Source: Crocinitomicaceae bacterium (lineage in GTDB: Bacteria > Bacteroidota > Bacteroidia > Flavobacteriales_D > Sanyastnellaceae). Taken from it: DNA of 64,000 nucleotides. Positions 19,575-26,957 of the stretch are shown piece after piece; within the stretch, counting starts at the first letter, position 1, and each line of letters opens with the position of its first letter. The notes under the pieces are model-generated. The model was given only the letters and a program-made list of their open reading frames with translations. It ran no database searches and was not told where the DNA came from. The translations under genes were made by a program, and so were the position numbers. The stretch is from assembly GCA_002722795.1 (NCBI GenBank), contig PBMY01000004.1:1-64000 (forward strand), in the 5' to 3' direction.

Positions 19575-20512
19575 GATTCAGCCTTTTTAACTGCTCTAAG
19601 GAATACCTCGTCCATAGAAATAGTCTTTGGAGAACATGATAGAACGTCTACTTCCTTTGTAGCCCATTTTAGAAATTTCTCAATGGGCGTGTCAGGTGGT
19701 ATACCTAGAACCATATCGTGGACATGGTTTTCAGAACTGTGAACACTATAAAGAATAGCACTAGCTCCTAATGCAGCTGTGAATGCAATTAGGTTTCCTT
19801 TGAATTTAAAATCCACTCTACCAGCTCTAGCATTCTCTCTGAGAAGATCAACTCTCCCTTCTAGAATTTTAGAACCTTGATTAACTAATGCAACATTATC
19901 ACACAATTCGTCAACACTCGACATATCGTGAGTCGAAAGAAGTACAGTGGTTCCGTTTTCATCCCTTAGTCGTTTTATCTCAGCCTTAATTCTTTGAGCA
20001 TTTATGGGATCAAAACCACTTAATGGCTCGTCGAGAATTAGAAACTTGGGTTTGTGTAGAATGCTAACAATGAATTGGATTTTTTGAGCCATCCCCTTGC
20101 TCAAATCTGCAACTTCCTTATTCCACCAACCGTCAACATCAAGTCTTTCAAACCAATCCTTCAATTCGAATTCAGCCTCAGATCTACCCATCCCTCTTAA
20201 ACAGGCAAAATAAAGTGCTTGCTCTCCCACCCTCATGTTTTTATACAAACCTCTTTCCTCCGGAAGGTATCCAATGTTTTGAATGTGACTCTGTTCAAGT
20301 GGTGAACCAAAAAAGCTGATCTCTCCTGAATCTGGGGCTGTTATCCCAGCAACCATTCTAATCAAAGTTGTTTTTCCTGCACCATTGGGTCCTAGAAGCC
20401 CAAATACACTTCCCTGTGGCACATCAACACTTACGCCATCTAAGGCTAAATGATCTCCGTACTGCTTTCGAACTTCACGTAGACTTAATGCTAGAGGCTG
20501 TGTTATTGTCAT
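19571..20512 (-). CDS. ABC transporter ATP-binding protein (NatA-like)
   Basis: The 313-residue ATPase has Walker [10 protein letters not shown] near 38-46, signature DLSKGMAQK, Walker [14 protein letters not shown] and the switch His in STHD. About 80 residues after the ABC domain match the DUF4162 tail common in NatA-type exporters. It overlaps dnaJ (upstream) and the permease gene (downstream) by 4 bp each, so grpE-dnaJ-ABC-permease-ppx look like one coupled transcription unit. Confidence 0.92.
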   Translation of the reverse strand: MTITQPLALSLREVRKQYGDHLALDGVSVDVPQGSVFGLLGPNGAGKTTLIRMVAGITAPDSGEISFFGSPLEQSHIQNIGYLPEERGLYKNMRVGEQALYFACLRGMGRSEAEFELKDWFERLDVDGWWNKEVADLSKGMAQKIQFIVSILHKPKFLILDEPLSGFDPINAQRIKAEIKRLRDENGTTVLLSTHDMSSVDELCDNVALVNQGSKILEGRVDLLRENARAGRVDFKFKGNLIAFTAALGASAILYSVHSSENHVHDMVLGIPPDTPIEKFLKWATKEVDVLSCSPKTISMDEVFLRAVKKAES

Positions 20513-21618
20513 GTAAATAGATCGCGGACCTTGTCAAAGAATCCTCTTTCGTCGTGATTTGGGTCAGGCTTAAAGTTACTCGAGTGTCGCAATGCCTCCA
20601 AAGCACTTTTCTCTTCTTTTGTTAACTCTTGTGGAGTCCATACATTAATATTTACTAGCAGGTCGCCACTACCGTATGAATCCATTGATGGAAGGCCTTT
20701 CCCACGAAGTCTAACAAGTTTTCCGCTTTGCGTTCCAGCATCAATTTTAATCTTTGCTTTTCCATGTAGTAGTGGCACTTCAGCTGATGACCCAAGAGCT
20801 GCATCTGTAAAACTCACATACAAATCGTGATGAATGTTTTTGCTATTTCTCTGAAATTGCGCGTGGGGTATTTCTTCAACTACGATAAGTAAATCACCAG
20901 GTACCCCTCCAATTGGAGCGCCATTACCATTTCCTCTCATAACTAACTGCACACCATCTTCAACTCCAGCTGGAATGTCAATCTCTACTACCTCATCCTT
21001 TCTAATCATACCCATTTGGTCTGCGTCAGTAGGTTTTTTTGTGATACTTACACCTGAACCGTGACAAGTTGGACAAGTTGAAGACGTCTGCATTTGTCCA
21101 AGGATGGTGTTTGATACTCTTCTAACCTGTCCTGAACCATGACAAGTTGAACAATCTGAGTATTCGACTCCATTAGCAAGAACTTGTTTGGCAACTCTTA
21201 TCTTTTTTTTCGCACCAGTAGCAACCTCTTCAAGGGTCAGTTTTACCTTGATTCTTAGGTCAGATCCCTTCATGCGACGACGGCTTCCACCGCCGCCACC
21301 AAAACCACTTCCACCAAAGGCTCCCCCAAAGATATCTCCAAACTGAGAGAAGATATCATCCATGTTCATGTGCTGTCCTCCTGAAGCAGAACCCTTAAAG
21401 CCGGCGTGACCAAATCTGTTGTATCGTTCTCTTTTTTTGTCATCGCTCAACACCTCATATGCCTCGGCAGCCTCCTTAAATTTTTCCTCTGCAGCTGCAT
21501 CGTCTGGATTTTTATCAGGATGATATTTTAGGGCTAATTTTCTGTAGGCCTTTTTAATTTCAGAAGCTGAAGCTCCTTTATCAACTCCTAAAACGGCGTA
21601 GTAATCTCTTTTTGACAT
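20509..21618 (-). CDS. dnaJ: Chaperone DnaJ with a single zinc centre
   Basis: The 369-residue co-chaperone stimulates DnaK ATPase. Seen: J domain (1-70, HPD in YHPDKNP), Gly-rich region (about 95-115), and C-terminal substrate-binding domains. Only two CxxCxGxG repeats are present, CSTCHGSG and CPTCHGSG. By their spacing and the following basic/hydrophobic linker they correspond to repeats II and III of E. coli DnaJ, so zinc centre I (repeats I and IV) is missing. It follows grpE by 1 bp; no dnaK lies nearby. Confidence 0.95.
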   Translation of the reverse strand: MSKRDYYAVLGVDKGASASEIKKAYRKLALKYHPDKNPDDAAAEEKFKEAAEAYEVLSDDKKRERYNRFGHAGFKGSASGGQHMNMDDIFSQFGDIFGGAFGGSGFGGGGGSRRRMKGSDLRIKVKLTLEEVATGAKKKIRVAKQVLANGVEYSDCSTCHGSGQVRRVSNTILGQMQTSSTCPTCHGSGVSITKKPTDADQMGMIRKDEVVEIDIPAGVEDGVQLVMRGNGNGAPIGGVPGDLLIVVEEIPHAQFQRNSKNIHHDLYVSFTDAALGSSAEVPLLHGKAKIKIDAGTQSGKLVRLRGKGLPSMDSYGSGDLLVNINVWTPQELTKEEKSALEALRHSSNFKPDPNHDERGFFDKVRDLFT

Positions 21619-21619
21619 C

Positions 21620-22156
21620 TTATGAGCCTATTACAACTTTTGAATAGCGAAGCACCTTATCACCCAGCATATATCCCTTTTCAACAATATCAACGATTTT
21701 TCCCTTAAGGTCTTCAGATGGTGCAGGAACATTAGCTATAGCTTCGTGTTTATCCAAATCGAAATCATCACCTTCTTTAGCATCCATAGCTTTCAAGCCC
21801 TTTGAATTAAGCGTTGAAACAAATTTCGCGCGAATTAAATCAATACCCTCTTTTAAAGCTTTGGCATCATCTGTTGCATTAGCATCAGCTCTGTCAAAGT
21901 CATCAATTAGTGGTAGTAATTGTAGCATAATATCGCTTGAAGCAGAACCAATGAGTTCAGCTTTTTCACGCATAGTTCTCTTTCTGAAGTTGTCAAACTC
22001 CGCATATAGCCTCATGTACTTGTCTTGAAAGTCAATTTCTTCATCTTTTTCAGGCTTTTCCACTTGCTCTTCCAACGCCTCGTTTGATTGTACTTCTTTA
22101 TCTTCTATTTCTTCAGATTTCTTATTCTTGTTTTCAGATTTCTTATTCTTGTTCAT
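21620..22156 (-). CDS. grpE: Nucleotide exchange factor GrpE
   Basis: The 178-residue product exchanges ADP for ATP on DnaK. It starts with a highly charged Lys/Glu/Asn-rich tail (residues 1-45, with a repeated KNKKSE) and continues with the GrpE long helix ([20 protein letters not shown]) and the beta domain end [17 protein letters not shown]. It is directly followed by dnaJ, 1 bp apart, a usual heat-shock pair. No CIRCE-like element is seen upstream. Confidence 0.95.
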   Translation of the reverse strand: MNKNKKSENKNKKSEEIEDKEVQSNEALEEQVEKPEKDEEIDFQDKYMRLYAEFDNFRKRTMREKAELIGSASSDIMLQLLPLIDDFDRADANATDDAKALKEGIDLIRAKFVSTLNSKGLKAMDAKEGDDFDLDKHEAIANVPAPSEDLKGKIVDIVEKGYMLGDKVLRYSKVVIGS

Positions 22157-22255
22157 GCTAAAATTGAATTCGCAAATAGCATAGCAAAAGAAGTGCCATT
22201 TGTTCTAAGAATCCAAAACAAGACAGCATGTCACAATGCAGGACAGTATGTCCTG

Positions 22256-22828
22256 TCATCTAAAGCTTTTCACATGCTTATCGATGTAAAGATGGAGGTC
22301 AAATCCTCTTAGATCTTTGGCTACAATTATTCCGTTTTCGTCAAGAAGAAAGCTCATAGGAATTGAACTAACACCGTACATAGCTGCTGCTTCGTTTTGC
22401 CATTTTTTTAAATCGCTTACATGGTAGTGCCACTTCAACCCATCTTGTTCAATAGCCGCCTTCCACGATTCTACTTTAGAATCAAGTGAAACAGAGAAAA
22501 TATCGAATCCTTGTGCATTTTTGAACTTGGCTTTTTTGTACTTATCATATGCCTTTACAACATTAACATTTTCCCTCCTACAAGGCCCACACCATGAAGC
22601 CCAAAAATCAACCAATACTATCTGACCTCTTAAATCACTTAATTTCATTTCAACTCCGTCAGGATTATTCATGATAATATTGGGTGCTTCATCACCAATA
22701 TTTGTGCCGATTCTAATTTCATTTACAATTTCAGTTTCATTGATGGTCAAATTTGTACCAACGTAACTAGTTACTGTTATTACTGCAAGACCAATTGCGG
22801 TCAATGAGGATTTTAGCATCATTGTCAT
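22256..22828 (-). CDS. TlpA-like thiol-disulfide oxidoreductase
   Basis: The 190-residue product has an N-terminal signal or anchor (about 5-25) and a thioredoxin-like domain (about 45-185) with the active site ASWCGPCRRE and the cis-Pro loop SSIPMSFL. It is expected in the periplasm, where TlpA/ResA-type proteins reduce disulfides in substrates such as apocytochromes. Its start overlaps the murA stop by 4 bp. A separate DUF4369-type thioredoxin is at 29448-30467. Confidence 0.9.
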   Translation of the reverse strand: MTMMLKSSLTAIGLAVITVTSYVGTNLTINETEIVNEIRIGTNIGDEAPNIIMNNPDGVEMKLSDLRGQIVLVDFWASWCGPCRRENVNVVKAYDKYKKAKFKNAQGFDIFSVSLDSKVESWKAAIEQDGLKWHYHVSDLKKWQNEAAAMYGVSSIPMSFLLDENGIIVAKDLRGFDLHLYIDKHVKSFR

Positions 22829-24138
22829 TCTACTCTTGTTATTTTTGCTCCTAGTTTGCGAAGTCTTTCGTCAATATTTTGGTACCCCCTATCGATTTGG
22901 CCGATGTTGTTAATGGTGGATGTACCCTCAGCAGAAAGAGCAGCAATAAGTAACGAAACTCCAGCTCTTATGTCTGGCGAAGTCATCGTCACTGATCTTA
23001 ATTCTGTTGTGTGGTCGAGTCCTATAACCGTTGCTCTATGGGGATCACAGAGGATGATTTGGGCTCCCATGTCTATAAGCTTATCGACGAAGAAAAGTCT
23101 GCTCTCAAACATTTTCTGATGTATCATAACAGAACCTTTTGCCTGTGTTGCCATGACAAGGATTATGCTCAATAGATCGGGGGTAAATCCCGGCCAAGGA
23201 GCATCAGAAACAGTAAGTATAGATCCGTCAATAAATTTTTCAATTTCGTAATGCTCCTGTGCTGGTACATAAATATCATCCCCTCTTCTTTCAATCTTCA
23301 CACCCATTCTGCGGAATATCCTTGGTATGATTCCAAGCTCGTCATAACAAACATTCTTGATTGTTATCTCACTCTTAGTCATAGCGGCCATACCAATAAA
23401 GCTTCCTATCTCAATCATGTCAGGTAGACAACTATGCTTTGCTCCGTTTAATTCTGATACACCTTCGATAGTAAGAAGATTAGACCCCACACCTGAAATT
23501 TTACCACCCATCTGATTTATGAGTTTGCAAAGCTGTTGTAGATAGGGTTCACAAGCTGCGTTGTAAATGGTTGTTTTGCCTTCAGCTAAAGCAGCTGCCA
23601 TAACTACGTTAGCAGTGCCTGTAACAGAAGCTTCATCGAGCAACATACTTGTTCCTTTTAGCTTACCTCTAGGCACAGTTGCATTGAAAAATCCCGTTGA
23701 TGCGTCGTAACTAAACTCAGCACCTAAAGCTTTAAAGCCAAGGAAGTGAGTATCCATTCTCCTTCGTCCAATTTTATCTCCTCCGGGTCTTGGAAGAGCT
23801 CCTATTCCAAACCTTGATAATAGCGGGCCTAAAATCATTACTGATCCTCTCAAGGAACTTCCTTTCTTCGAAAACTCTTCTGAGTTGATATAATCTAGAT
23901 TGACTTCATCTGCCTTAAAAGTCCAAGTACCCTCTCCAATCTTTACAATTTTCACTCCCATCGATCCCAACAGGTCAATGAGTTTGTTTACGTCAACAAT
24001 ATCTGGCAGGTTAGAAACCTCTACCTCTCCTGGAGTAAGCAGTACTGCACTCAAGATTTGAAGCGCCTCATTCTTTGCCCCTTGTGGGATAACCTCACCA
24101 CTTAATTTGTGACCTCCTTCAATTACAAAACTGCTCAT
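22825..24138 (-). CDS. murA: UDP-N-acetylglucosamine 1-carboxyvinyltransferase, Cys-to-Asp active site
   Basis: This 437-residue enzyme adds enolpyruvate to UDP-GlcNAc, the first committed step of peptidoglycan synthesis. Seen: KNEALQILSA near the N-terminus, SSLRGSVMILGPLLSRFG, RRRMDTHFLGF and SPDIRAGVSLLIAAL. The fosfomycin-target loop, PGGCxIG in most bacteria, reads PGGDKIG here, so the catalytic cysteine is Asp121. Mycobacterium, Chlamydia and Borrelia MurA also have Asp here and are naturally fosfomycin-insensitive. The gene overlaps the downstream TlpA-like gene. Confidence 0.95.
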   Translation of the reverse strand: MSSFVIEGGHKLSGEVIPQGAKNEALQILSAVLLTPGEVEVSNLPDIVDVNKLIDLLGSMGVKIVKIGEGTWTFKADEVNLDYINSEEFSKKGSSLRGSVMILGPLLSRFGIGALPRPGGDKIGRRRMDTHFLGFKALGAEFSYDASTGFFNATVPRGKLKGTSMLLDEASVTGTANVVMAAALAEGKTTIYNAACEPYLQQLCKLINQMGGKISGVGSNLLTIEGVSELNGAKHSCLPDMIEIGSFIGMAAMTKSEITIKNVCYDELGIIPRIFRRMGVKIERRGDDIYVPAQEHYEIEKFIDGSILTVSDAPWPGFTPDLLSIILVMATQAKGSVMIHQKMFESRLFFVDKLIDMGAQIILCDPHRATVIGLDHTTELRSVTMTSPDIRAGVSLLIAALSAEGTSTINNIGQIDRGYQNIDERLRKLGAKITRVE

Positions 24139-24230
24139 TTTTCAAAGTTGCATCACAACAACGTGCATTTTCACAAAAAGATTGGAACTTGTTCAATAAA
24201 AATTGTGAAAGGATTGAGTCTTGTTAAGGC

Positions 24231-24911
24231 TTAACGACGACGGTTCTTATGGTTCTTTTTACTGTTTTTCTTACCCGGTCTCTTACGGTCAAGAGCATCG
24301 CTAGTTTTTCTAATATTTCTTAAAATTTCTGCAGTACTCTCAAGTTCAGCATCTTCAGGAAGAACTAGATTCCCACCAGAAATTTCCTTGAGTTGATCTG
24401 CAATAAAGCTTCTTTCAACTGTCTTTCTATTCCAAGTAAGGAAGTGCATTTTCATAGTATTAGCAAGTTTAACAATTAGGATGGTTTTCTCTTCACCATC
24501 ATCAAGCTTCTTTGCCATCTCTACCATAGAACCTAGAGTTCGGCCAAAATGTCCCGCTCTTGACGTTTCATTTGGATAGCTCAGTCTTTCAGGCTGAGTA
24601 TATTTATCTTCAGAGTTTGGCTTTTCAAAAGGACTGTCTACATCCATCTGAAACTCAGAAATTTGATGAAGATGATTCCATAGTTTATGCAACCCTTCTT
24701 CCTCAGTACCCTCAGGTGGCACAACTGACCCCATAACACTTACAATAGCTTCAGCACACTTAGTTCTCTCTGCTTTGTCTGAAATAGACAGCATATGTTG
24801 AACCATTATGTGAATGCCTCTACCGTATTCTGGAATTAATAAATCCTCTCTCGAGCTATTGTAGGTAAGCGTATCGCTTAGATCTACACCCTTGTGAATC
24901 GTTTTACTCAT
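24231..24911 (-). CDS. DUF4290 family protein
   Basis: The 226-residue product matches the Bacteroidota-specific DUF4290 family by the block LTYNSSREDLLIPEYGRGIH at residues 15-34, followed by MVQHMLSISD and HLHQISEFQMDVDSPF. The protein looks soluble and helical and ends with a very basic tail (KKNSKKNHKNRRR), suggesting nucleic acid or ribosome contact. Function unknown. In many Bacteroidota it precedes murA, as it does here (92 bp upstream). Confidence 0.85.
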   Translation of the reverse strand: MSKTIHKGVDLSDTLTYNSSREDLLIPEYGRGIHIMVQHMLSISDKAERTKCAEAIVSVMGSVVPPEGTEEEGLHKLWNHLHQISEFQMDVDSPFEKPNSEDKYTQPERLSYPNETSRAGHFGRTLGSMVEMAKKLDDGEEKTILIVKLANTMKMHFLTWNRKTVERSFIADQLKEISGGNLVLPEDAELESTAEILRNIRKTSDALDRKRPGKKNSKKNHKNRRR

Positions 24912-24961
24912 CTAGCACAAAGATACGTTACTTCTTTTGTGCCAAAAACTTCCGCACTCCC

Positions 24962-24992
24962 TTTGTGCAAATAAAAAAGTGTCTTACTTTTG
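24962..24992 (+). promoter_or_regulatory. Promoter of tRNA-Gly
   Basis: TTTG (24962-24965), exactly 19 bases, then TACTTTTG (24985-24992): a complete match to the Bacteroidota promoter TTTG-N19-TAnnTTTG. The mature tRNA begins 20 bp downstream. Confidence 0.8.
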
Positions 24993-25011
24993 TCGTCCGT
25001 TTCACGGTATT

Positions 25012-25087
25012 GCGAAAATAGCTCAGTTGGTAGAGCACAACCTTGCCAAGGTTGGGGTCGCGAGTTCGAGTCTCGTTTTTCGCTCCA
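25012..25087 (+). tRNA. tRNA-Gly (anticodon GCC), with encoded CCA
   Basis: A full cloverleaf can be drawn: acceptor GCGAAAA/TTTTCGC, D arm GCTC/GAGC, anticodon arm CAACC-TTGCCAA-GGTTG with anticodon GCC, and T arm with GTTCGAG. The CCA is encoded at 25085-25087, unlike tRNA-Leu and tRNA-Phe in this window. The 3' part (25040-25085) is repeated exactly at 26879-26924, which marks it as the attachment site of the islet that follows. Confidence 0.97.
25040..25085 (+). repeat. Proximal 46-bp attachment-type direct repeat (in tRNA-Gly)
   Basis: From the anticodon stem to one base past the acceptor stem, these 46 bases are identical to 26879-26924. The match stops at both ends (flanks CACA versus ACT before; CA versus AA after). 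Such a repeat of a tRNA 3' half is the footprint of tyrosine-recombinase integration. Confidence 0.92.
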
Positions 25088-25090
25088 CTT

Positions 25091-25117
25091 AGAAAGCTTC
25101 CTCATCGGAAGCTTTCT
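25091..25117 (+). terminator. Hairpin after tRNA-Gly
   Basis: AGAAAGCTTCC, loop TCATC, GGAAGCTTTCT forms a perfect 11-bp stem starting four bases after the tRNA CCA. The T-run is weak (TTCTTG). It is part of the islet side of the junction and probably replaces the original tRNA terminator, now at 26934-26954. Confidence 0.7.
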
Positions 25118-25215
25118 TGCTGTCAGGGCAAGGGTTCCAGAAGATCTGGAACATGAAAAGCTGACTGATTAATAATTTATTTGCTTTTCTAAATATACTC
25201 TACCAACTGCCAAAT

Positions 25216-25394
25216 TTGAAGCTTAGTGCCATTTTTGCTGCTAGTCTTTTTCTCACTTTACTTACTCTCTGTCTAACTGCAGACAAACAAAAAAAGTTTT
25301 TTTAGCGATTGAGAAACAATCAGGTGAGGCTGTAGAGCTTATTGTATCACCATCCAACAACAGCTGGGATAGCTTTAAGTGGGTATTTAAATGA
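25216..25394 (+). other. Possible small secreted peptide read across a -1 slippery heptamer
   Basis: From a TTG at 25216 the frame reads LKLSAIFAASLFLTLLTLCL followed by TADKQKKFF and a stop at 25303-25305: a basic, then hydrophobic, signal-peptide-like start. The heptamer A-AAA-AAG lies at 25290-25296 in exactly this frame. A -1 slip gives VFLAIEKQSGEAVEL, continuing to a TGA at 25392-25394 (about 59 residues in all). Either programmed frameshifting, a real frameshift mutation, or chance. There is no ATG, and no homologue is recognised. It is the only other coding-like stretch in the 384 bp between tRNA and the AIPR gene. Confidence 0.3.
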
Positions 25395-25425
25395 GCATTT
25401 TCACTAAAAGTTTCATGTAAATAAA

Positions 25426-25451
25426 AAGCGCCCACTATTAAATGGGCGCTT
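25426..25451 (-). terminator. Rho-independent terminator of the AIPR-family gene
   Basis: AAGCGCCCA, an 8-base loop, TGGGCGCTT: a 9-bp perfect stem. On the minus strand it is followed by TTTAT, 20 bp after the stop of the AIPR gene. It lies fully within the islet. Confidence 0.85.
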
Positions 25452-25471
25452 ACAACGGTATGTATAAAAAA

Positions 25472-26608
25472 TTACAGCTTCATTTTTTCTGCAGTGAGAT
25501 CGAGCATCTCATAAATCAATGGAGACTTTCCAAAGTCTTGAACGTTTTTATACTCATCACCCATATCGTATATTTTTTTCATACGAGCAACAATTTTTCG
25601 TGGATCATAGCCATCTGGCAAGTCTAAACTCCAGCTACCAGAATTTTCGTTTACAAAGACTGAATGAGCACTTATAAATGGGAATAAATAACCATCAGTA
25701 ACTCGAATGCCTGATTCAGATCTAATAATCCCTTTTGTTCTCCAATGCTTTAGACCCCAGTAGTCAGATTCTCTTGCTTCTATATAAAGATCTATTGCAG
25801 GAATAAGCATTGACTTAGCAAAGTCTAAAATGTTATTGAACTTCTCTTCATCAGAAGGGTAAGTAAATTCTTTTCCATAGTATTTTAACCACTTAGCTTT
25901 AGAAGAATAGATAGAAGGCCTGTTTCTTGGAAAGCTTATGTTCTCTTCCCAAAACTTTTCTGGCATTAACGCAAACAATAGTTGGATAGCCTTACCTGTA
26001 TCAAAGTATCCTTTATCTGTTTCGCTAGTAGCTAATTCAACAGGATGATTACTTTCAGACAATACCTTATTTAAGTCTTCAAATGCTCCTCGACGTCCAA
26101 ATACACTAATATCTTTTACAGTGTTTTGAACATTTCTTGCTACAGTGATTTCAGTAATTAAATCATCATCTTCTGTCTCAATAACATAAACATCAACTTC
26201 AACTGGCAACTCGCTATTTAGTTCGCCAGAATCATTGTAACCATGATAGCTTCTTAAAGCACCTTGTGTTTGTGATCCATTTATGATAGACGCATTATTA
26301 TGAAAACTACACTCAACTTTACCTCCACCTAGATCTCTAGTTACCACAGCTCTAGTTACTATTGTAATTCCACCATTAAGATATCTGAAAGAATCAGGCA
26401 TATCTTCTAGTGTGTTTAAAATTGCTTTTTTCACCGAACCTCCTTTTTCTCTTCGCACGTTAAGACCGCTAGAGAAATCTAGTAGTTCGTCTGAATTGAA
26501 TACTCCGTGATAAACTGAAACTTTACCTCTCTCTTTAGATTTCATTGTTGGAGAAGTAACATTACGCCAAATTTTAGCCGTGGCGTTCGGACCTGACATA
26601 TTAGCCAT
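25472..26608 (-). CDS. AIPR-family (abortive-infection phage-resistance type) protein
   Basis: The 378-residue protein matches the AIPR family core by eye: GSVKKAILNTLEDMPDSF (about 57-74), the glycine block YLNGGITIV (77-85), HNNASIINGSQTQGAL (103-118) and ITVARNVQNTVKDISVFGRR (154-173). The C-terminal half (Trp-rich, KWLKYYGKEF, YWGLKHWRTKG) is not recognised. AIPR genes are found with phage-defence and restriction loci (AbiR-like); the biochemical activity of this one is unknown. It is the only full gene in the tRNA-Gly islet, with its own promoter and terminator. It is shorter than many AIPR proteins, which often exceed 500 residues, but no break is seen. No signal peptide; presumably cytoplasmic. 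Confidence 0.75.
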   Translation of the reverse strand: MANMSGPNATAKIWRNVTSPTMKSKERGKVSVYHGVFNSDELLDFSSGLNVRREKGGSVKKAILNTLEDMPDSFRYLNGGITIVTRAVVTRDLGGGKVECSFHNNASIINGSQTQGALRSYHGYNDSGELNSELPVEVDVYVIETEDDDLITEITVARNVQNTVKDISVFGRRGAFEDLNKVLSESNHPVELATSETDKGYFDTGKAIQLLFALMPEKFWEENISFPRNRPSIYSSKAKWLKYYGKEFTYPSDEEKFNNILDFAKSMLIPAIDLYIEARESDYWGLKHWRTKGIIRSESGIRVTDGYLFPFISAHSVFVNENSGSWSLDLPDGYDPRKIVARMKKIYDMGDEYKNVQDFGKSPLIYEMLDLTAEKMKL

Positions 26609-26683
26609 TTTAAAAAATATTTAGTTAATCGCGACCATTATCGTACTGCAAGACCTTCTTGAGTCAAAGTCAGCGACTTGATG

Positions 26684-26715
26684 CAAATATAGTTTAATTT
26701 ATAATTAATTACAAA
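26684..26715 (-). promoter_or_regulatory. Promoter of the AIPR-family gene
   Basis: On the minus strand TTTG (26715-26712), 20 bases, then TATATTTG (26691-26684) fits the Bacteroidota promoter. A leader of roughly 70 bases follows, containing an imperfect inverted repeat (CAAGTCGCTGACTTTGACTC at 26678-26659, minus strand) that could bind a repressor. The gene therefore uses a host-type promoter within the islet. Confidence 0.7.
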
Positions 26716-26797
26716 TGAATAGTGTAAGTTGCGAAGATGGAATTTCTAGACGGTTATCATCTTAACAGTGCTAATTTAGTCTATTTAAGGGCTTTGC

Positions 26798-26816
26798 TGT
26801 CACGTTTTTCGTGACA
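26798..26816. repeat. Inverted repeat TGTCACG-TTTTT-CGTGACA in the islet
   Basis: A perfect 7-bp inverted repeat with a 5-T loop lies 62 bp inside the distal attachment repeat, upstream of the AIPR promoter. It does not follow a gene, so a terminator role is unlikely. It may be a protein-binding site, for example a recombinase or excisionase arm site; that is inference. Confidence 0.4.
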
Positions 26817-26878
26817 CCTTTACATAAATAATCATCACAACGCATTTATTTACAAGGACTTACAGGCTTATGACTACT

Positions 26879-26924
26879 ACCTTGCCAAGGTTGGGGTCGC
26901 GAGTTCGAGTCTCGTTTTTCGCTC
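26879..26924 (+). repeat. Distal 46-bp direct repeat (3' fragment of tRNA-Gly)
   Basis: Identical to 25040-25085. It begins in the anticodon stem, so there is no acceptor 5' strand or D arm and it cannot be a tRNA. The next bases are AACA instead of CCA, which is how tRNA genes in this genome end elsewhere in the window (no encoded CCA). This is the expected remnant of the pre-integration tRNA gene. Confidence 0.92.
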
Positions 26925-26933
26925 AACAAAGAG

Positions 26934-26954
26934 AAGCCTCCCAATTGGGGGCTT
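26934..26954 (+). terminator. Likely ancestral tRNA-Gly terminator
   Basis: AAGCCTCC, loop CAATT, GGGGGCTT and a run of seven T form a strong rho-independent terminator (one G-T pair) 10 bp after the tRNA fragment. On the minus strand it could also stop the retropepsin-like gene, which ends at 26958. Confidence 0.8.
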
Positions 26955-26957
26955 TTT

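Larger units (their letters stand above)
25086..26924. mobile_element. tRNA-Gly-integrated 1.84-kb islet carrying an AIPR-family gene, no integrase
   Basis: The unit between equivalent points of the two 46-bp repeats is 1,839 bp. Seen inside: a hairpin just after the tRNA, a possible small frameshifted peptide, the AIPR gene in opposite orientation to the tRNA with its own promoter and terminator, and a 7-bp inverted repeat near the distal end. No integrase, excisionase or replication gene is present. The sequence after the distal repeat contains a tRNA-type terminator, as expected if it is the original downstream flank. Inference: a non-autonomous defence cargo moved by a recombinase in trans, or the remnant of a larger island. 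Confidence 0.8.

Noticed and set aside
18243-20512. The ABC exporter as an antibiotic resistance pump
   Set aside because: NatAB-like exporters have varied substrates and nothing here points to a drug.
25134-25152. GTTCCAG-AAGAT-CTGGAAC hairpin as a regulatory RNA
   Set aside because: A 7-bp stem with no promoter or T-run; too little to support a function.
26879-26924. A second tRNA-Gly gene
   Set aside because: It lacks the acceptor 5' strand and the D arm; it is only the 3' 46 bases and is better explained as an attachment-site duplicate.
25086-26924. An insertion sequence or transposon
   Set aside because: There is no transposase and there are no terminal inverted repeats; the boundaries are copies of a tRNA 3' end.
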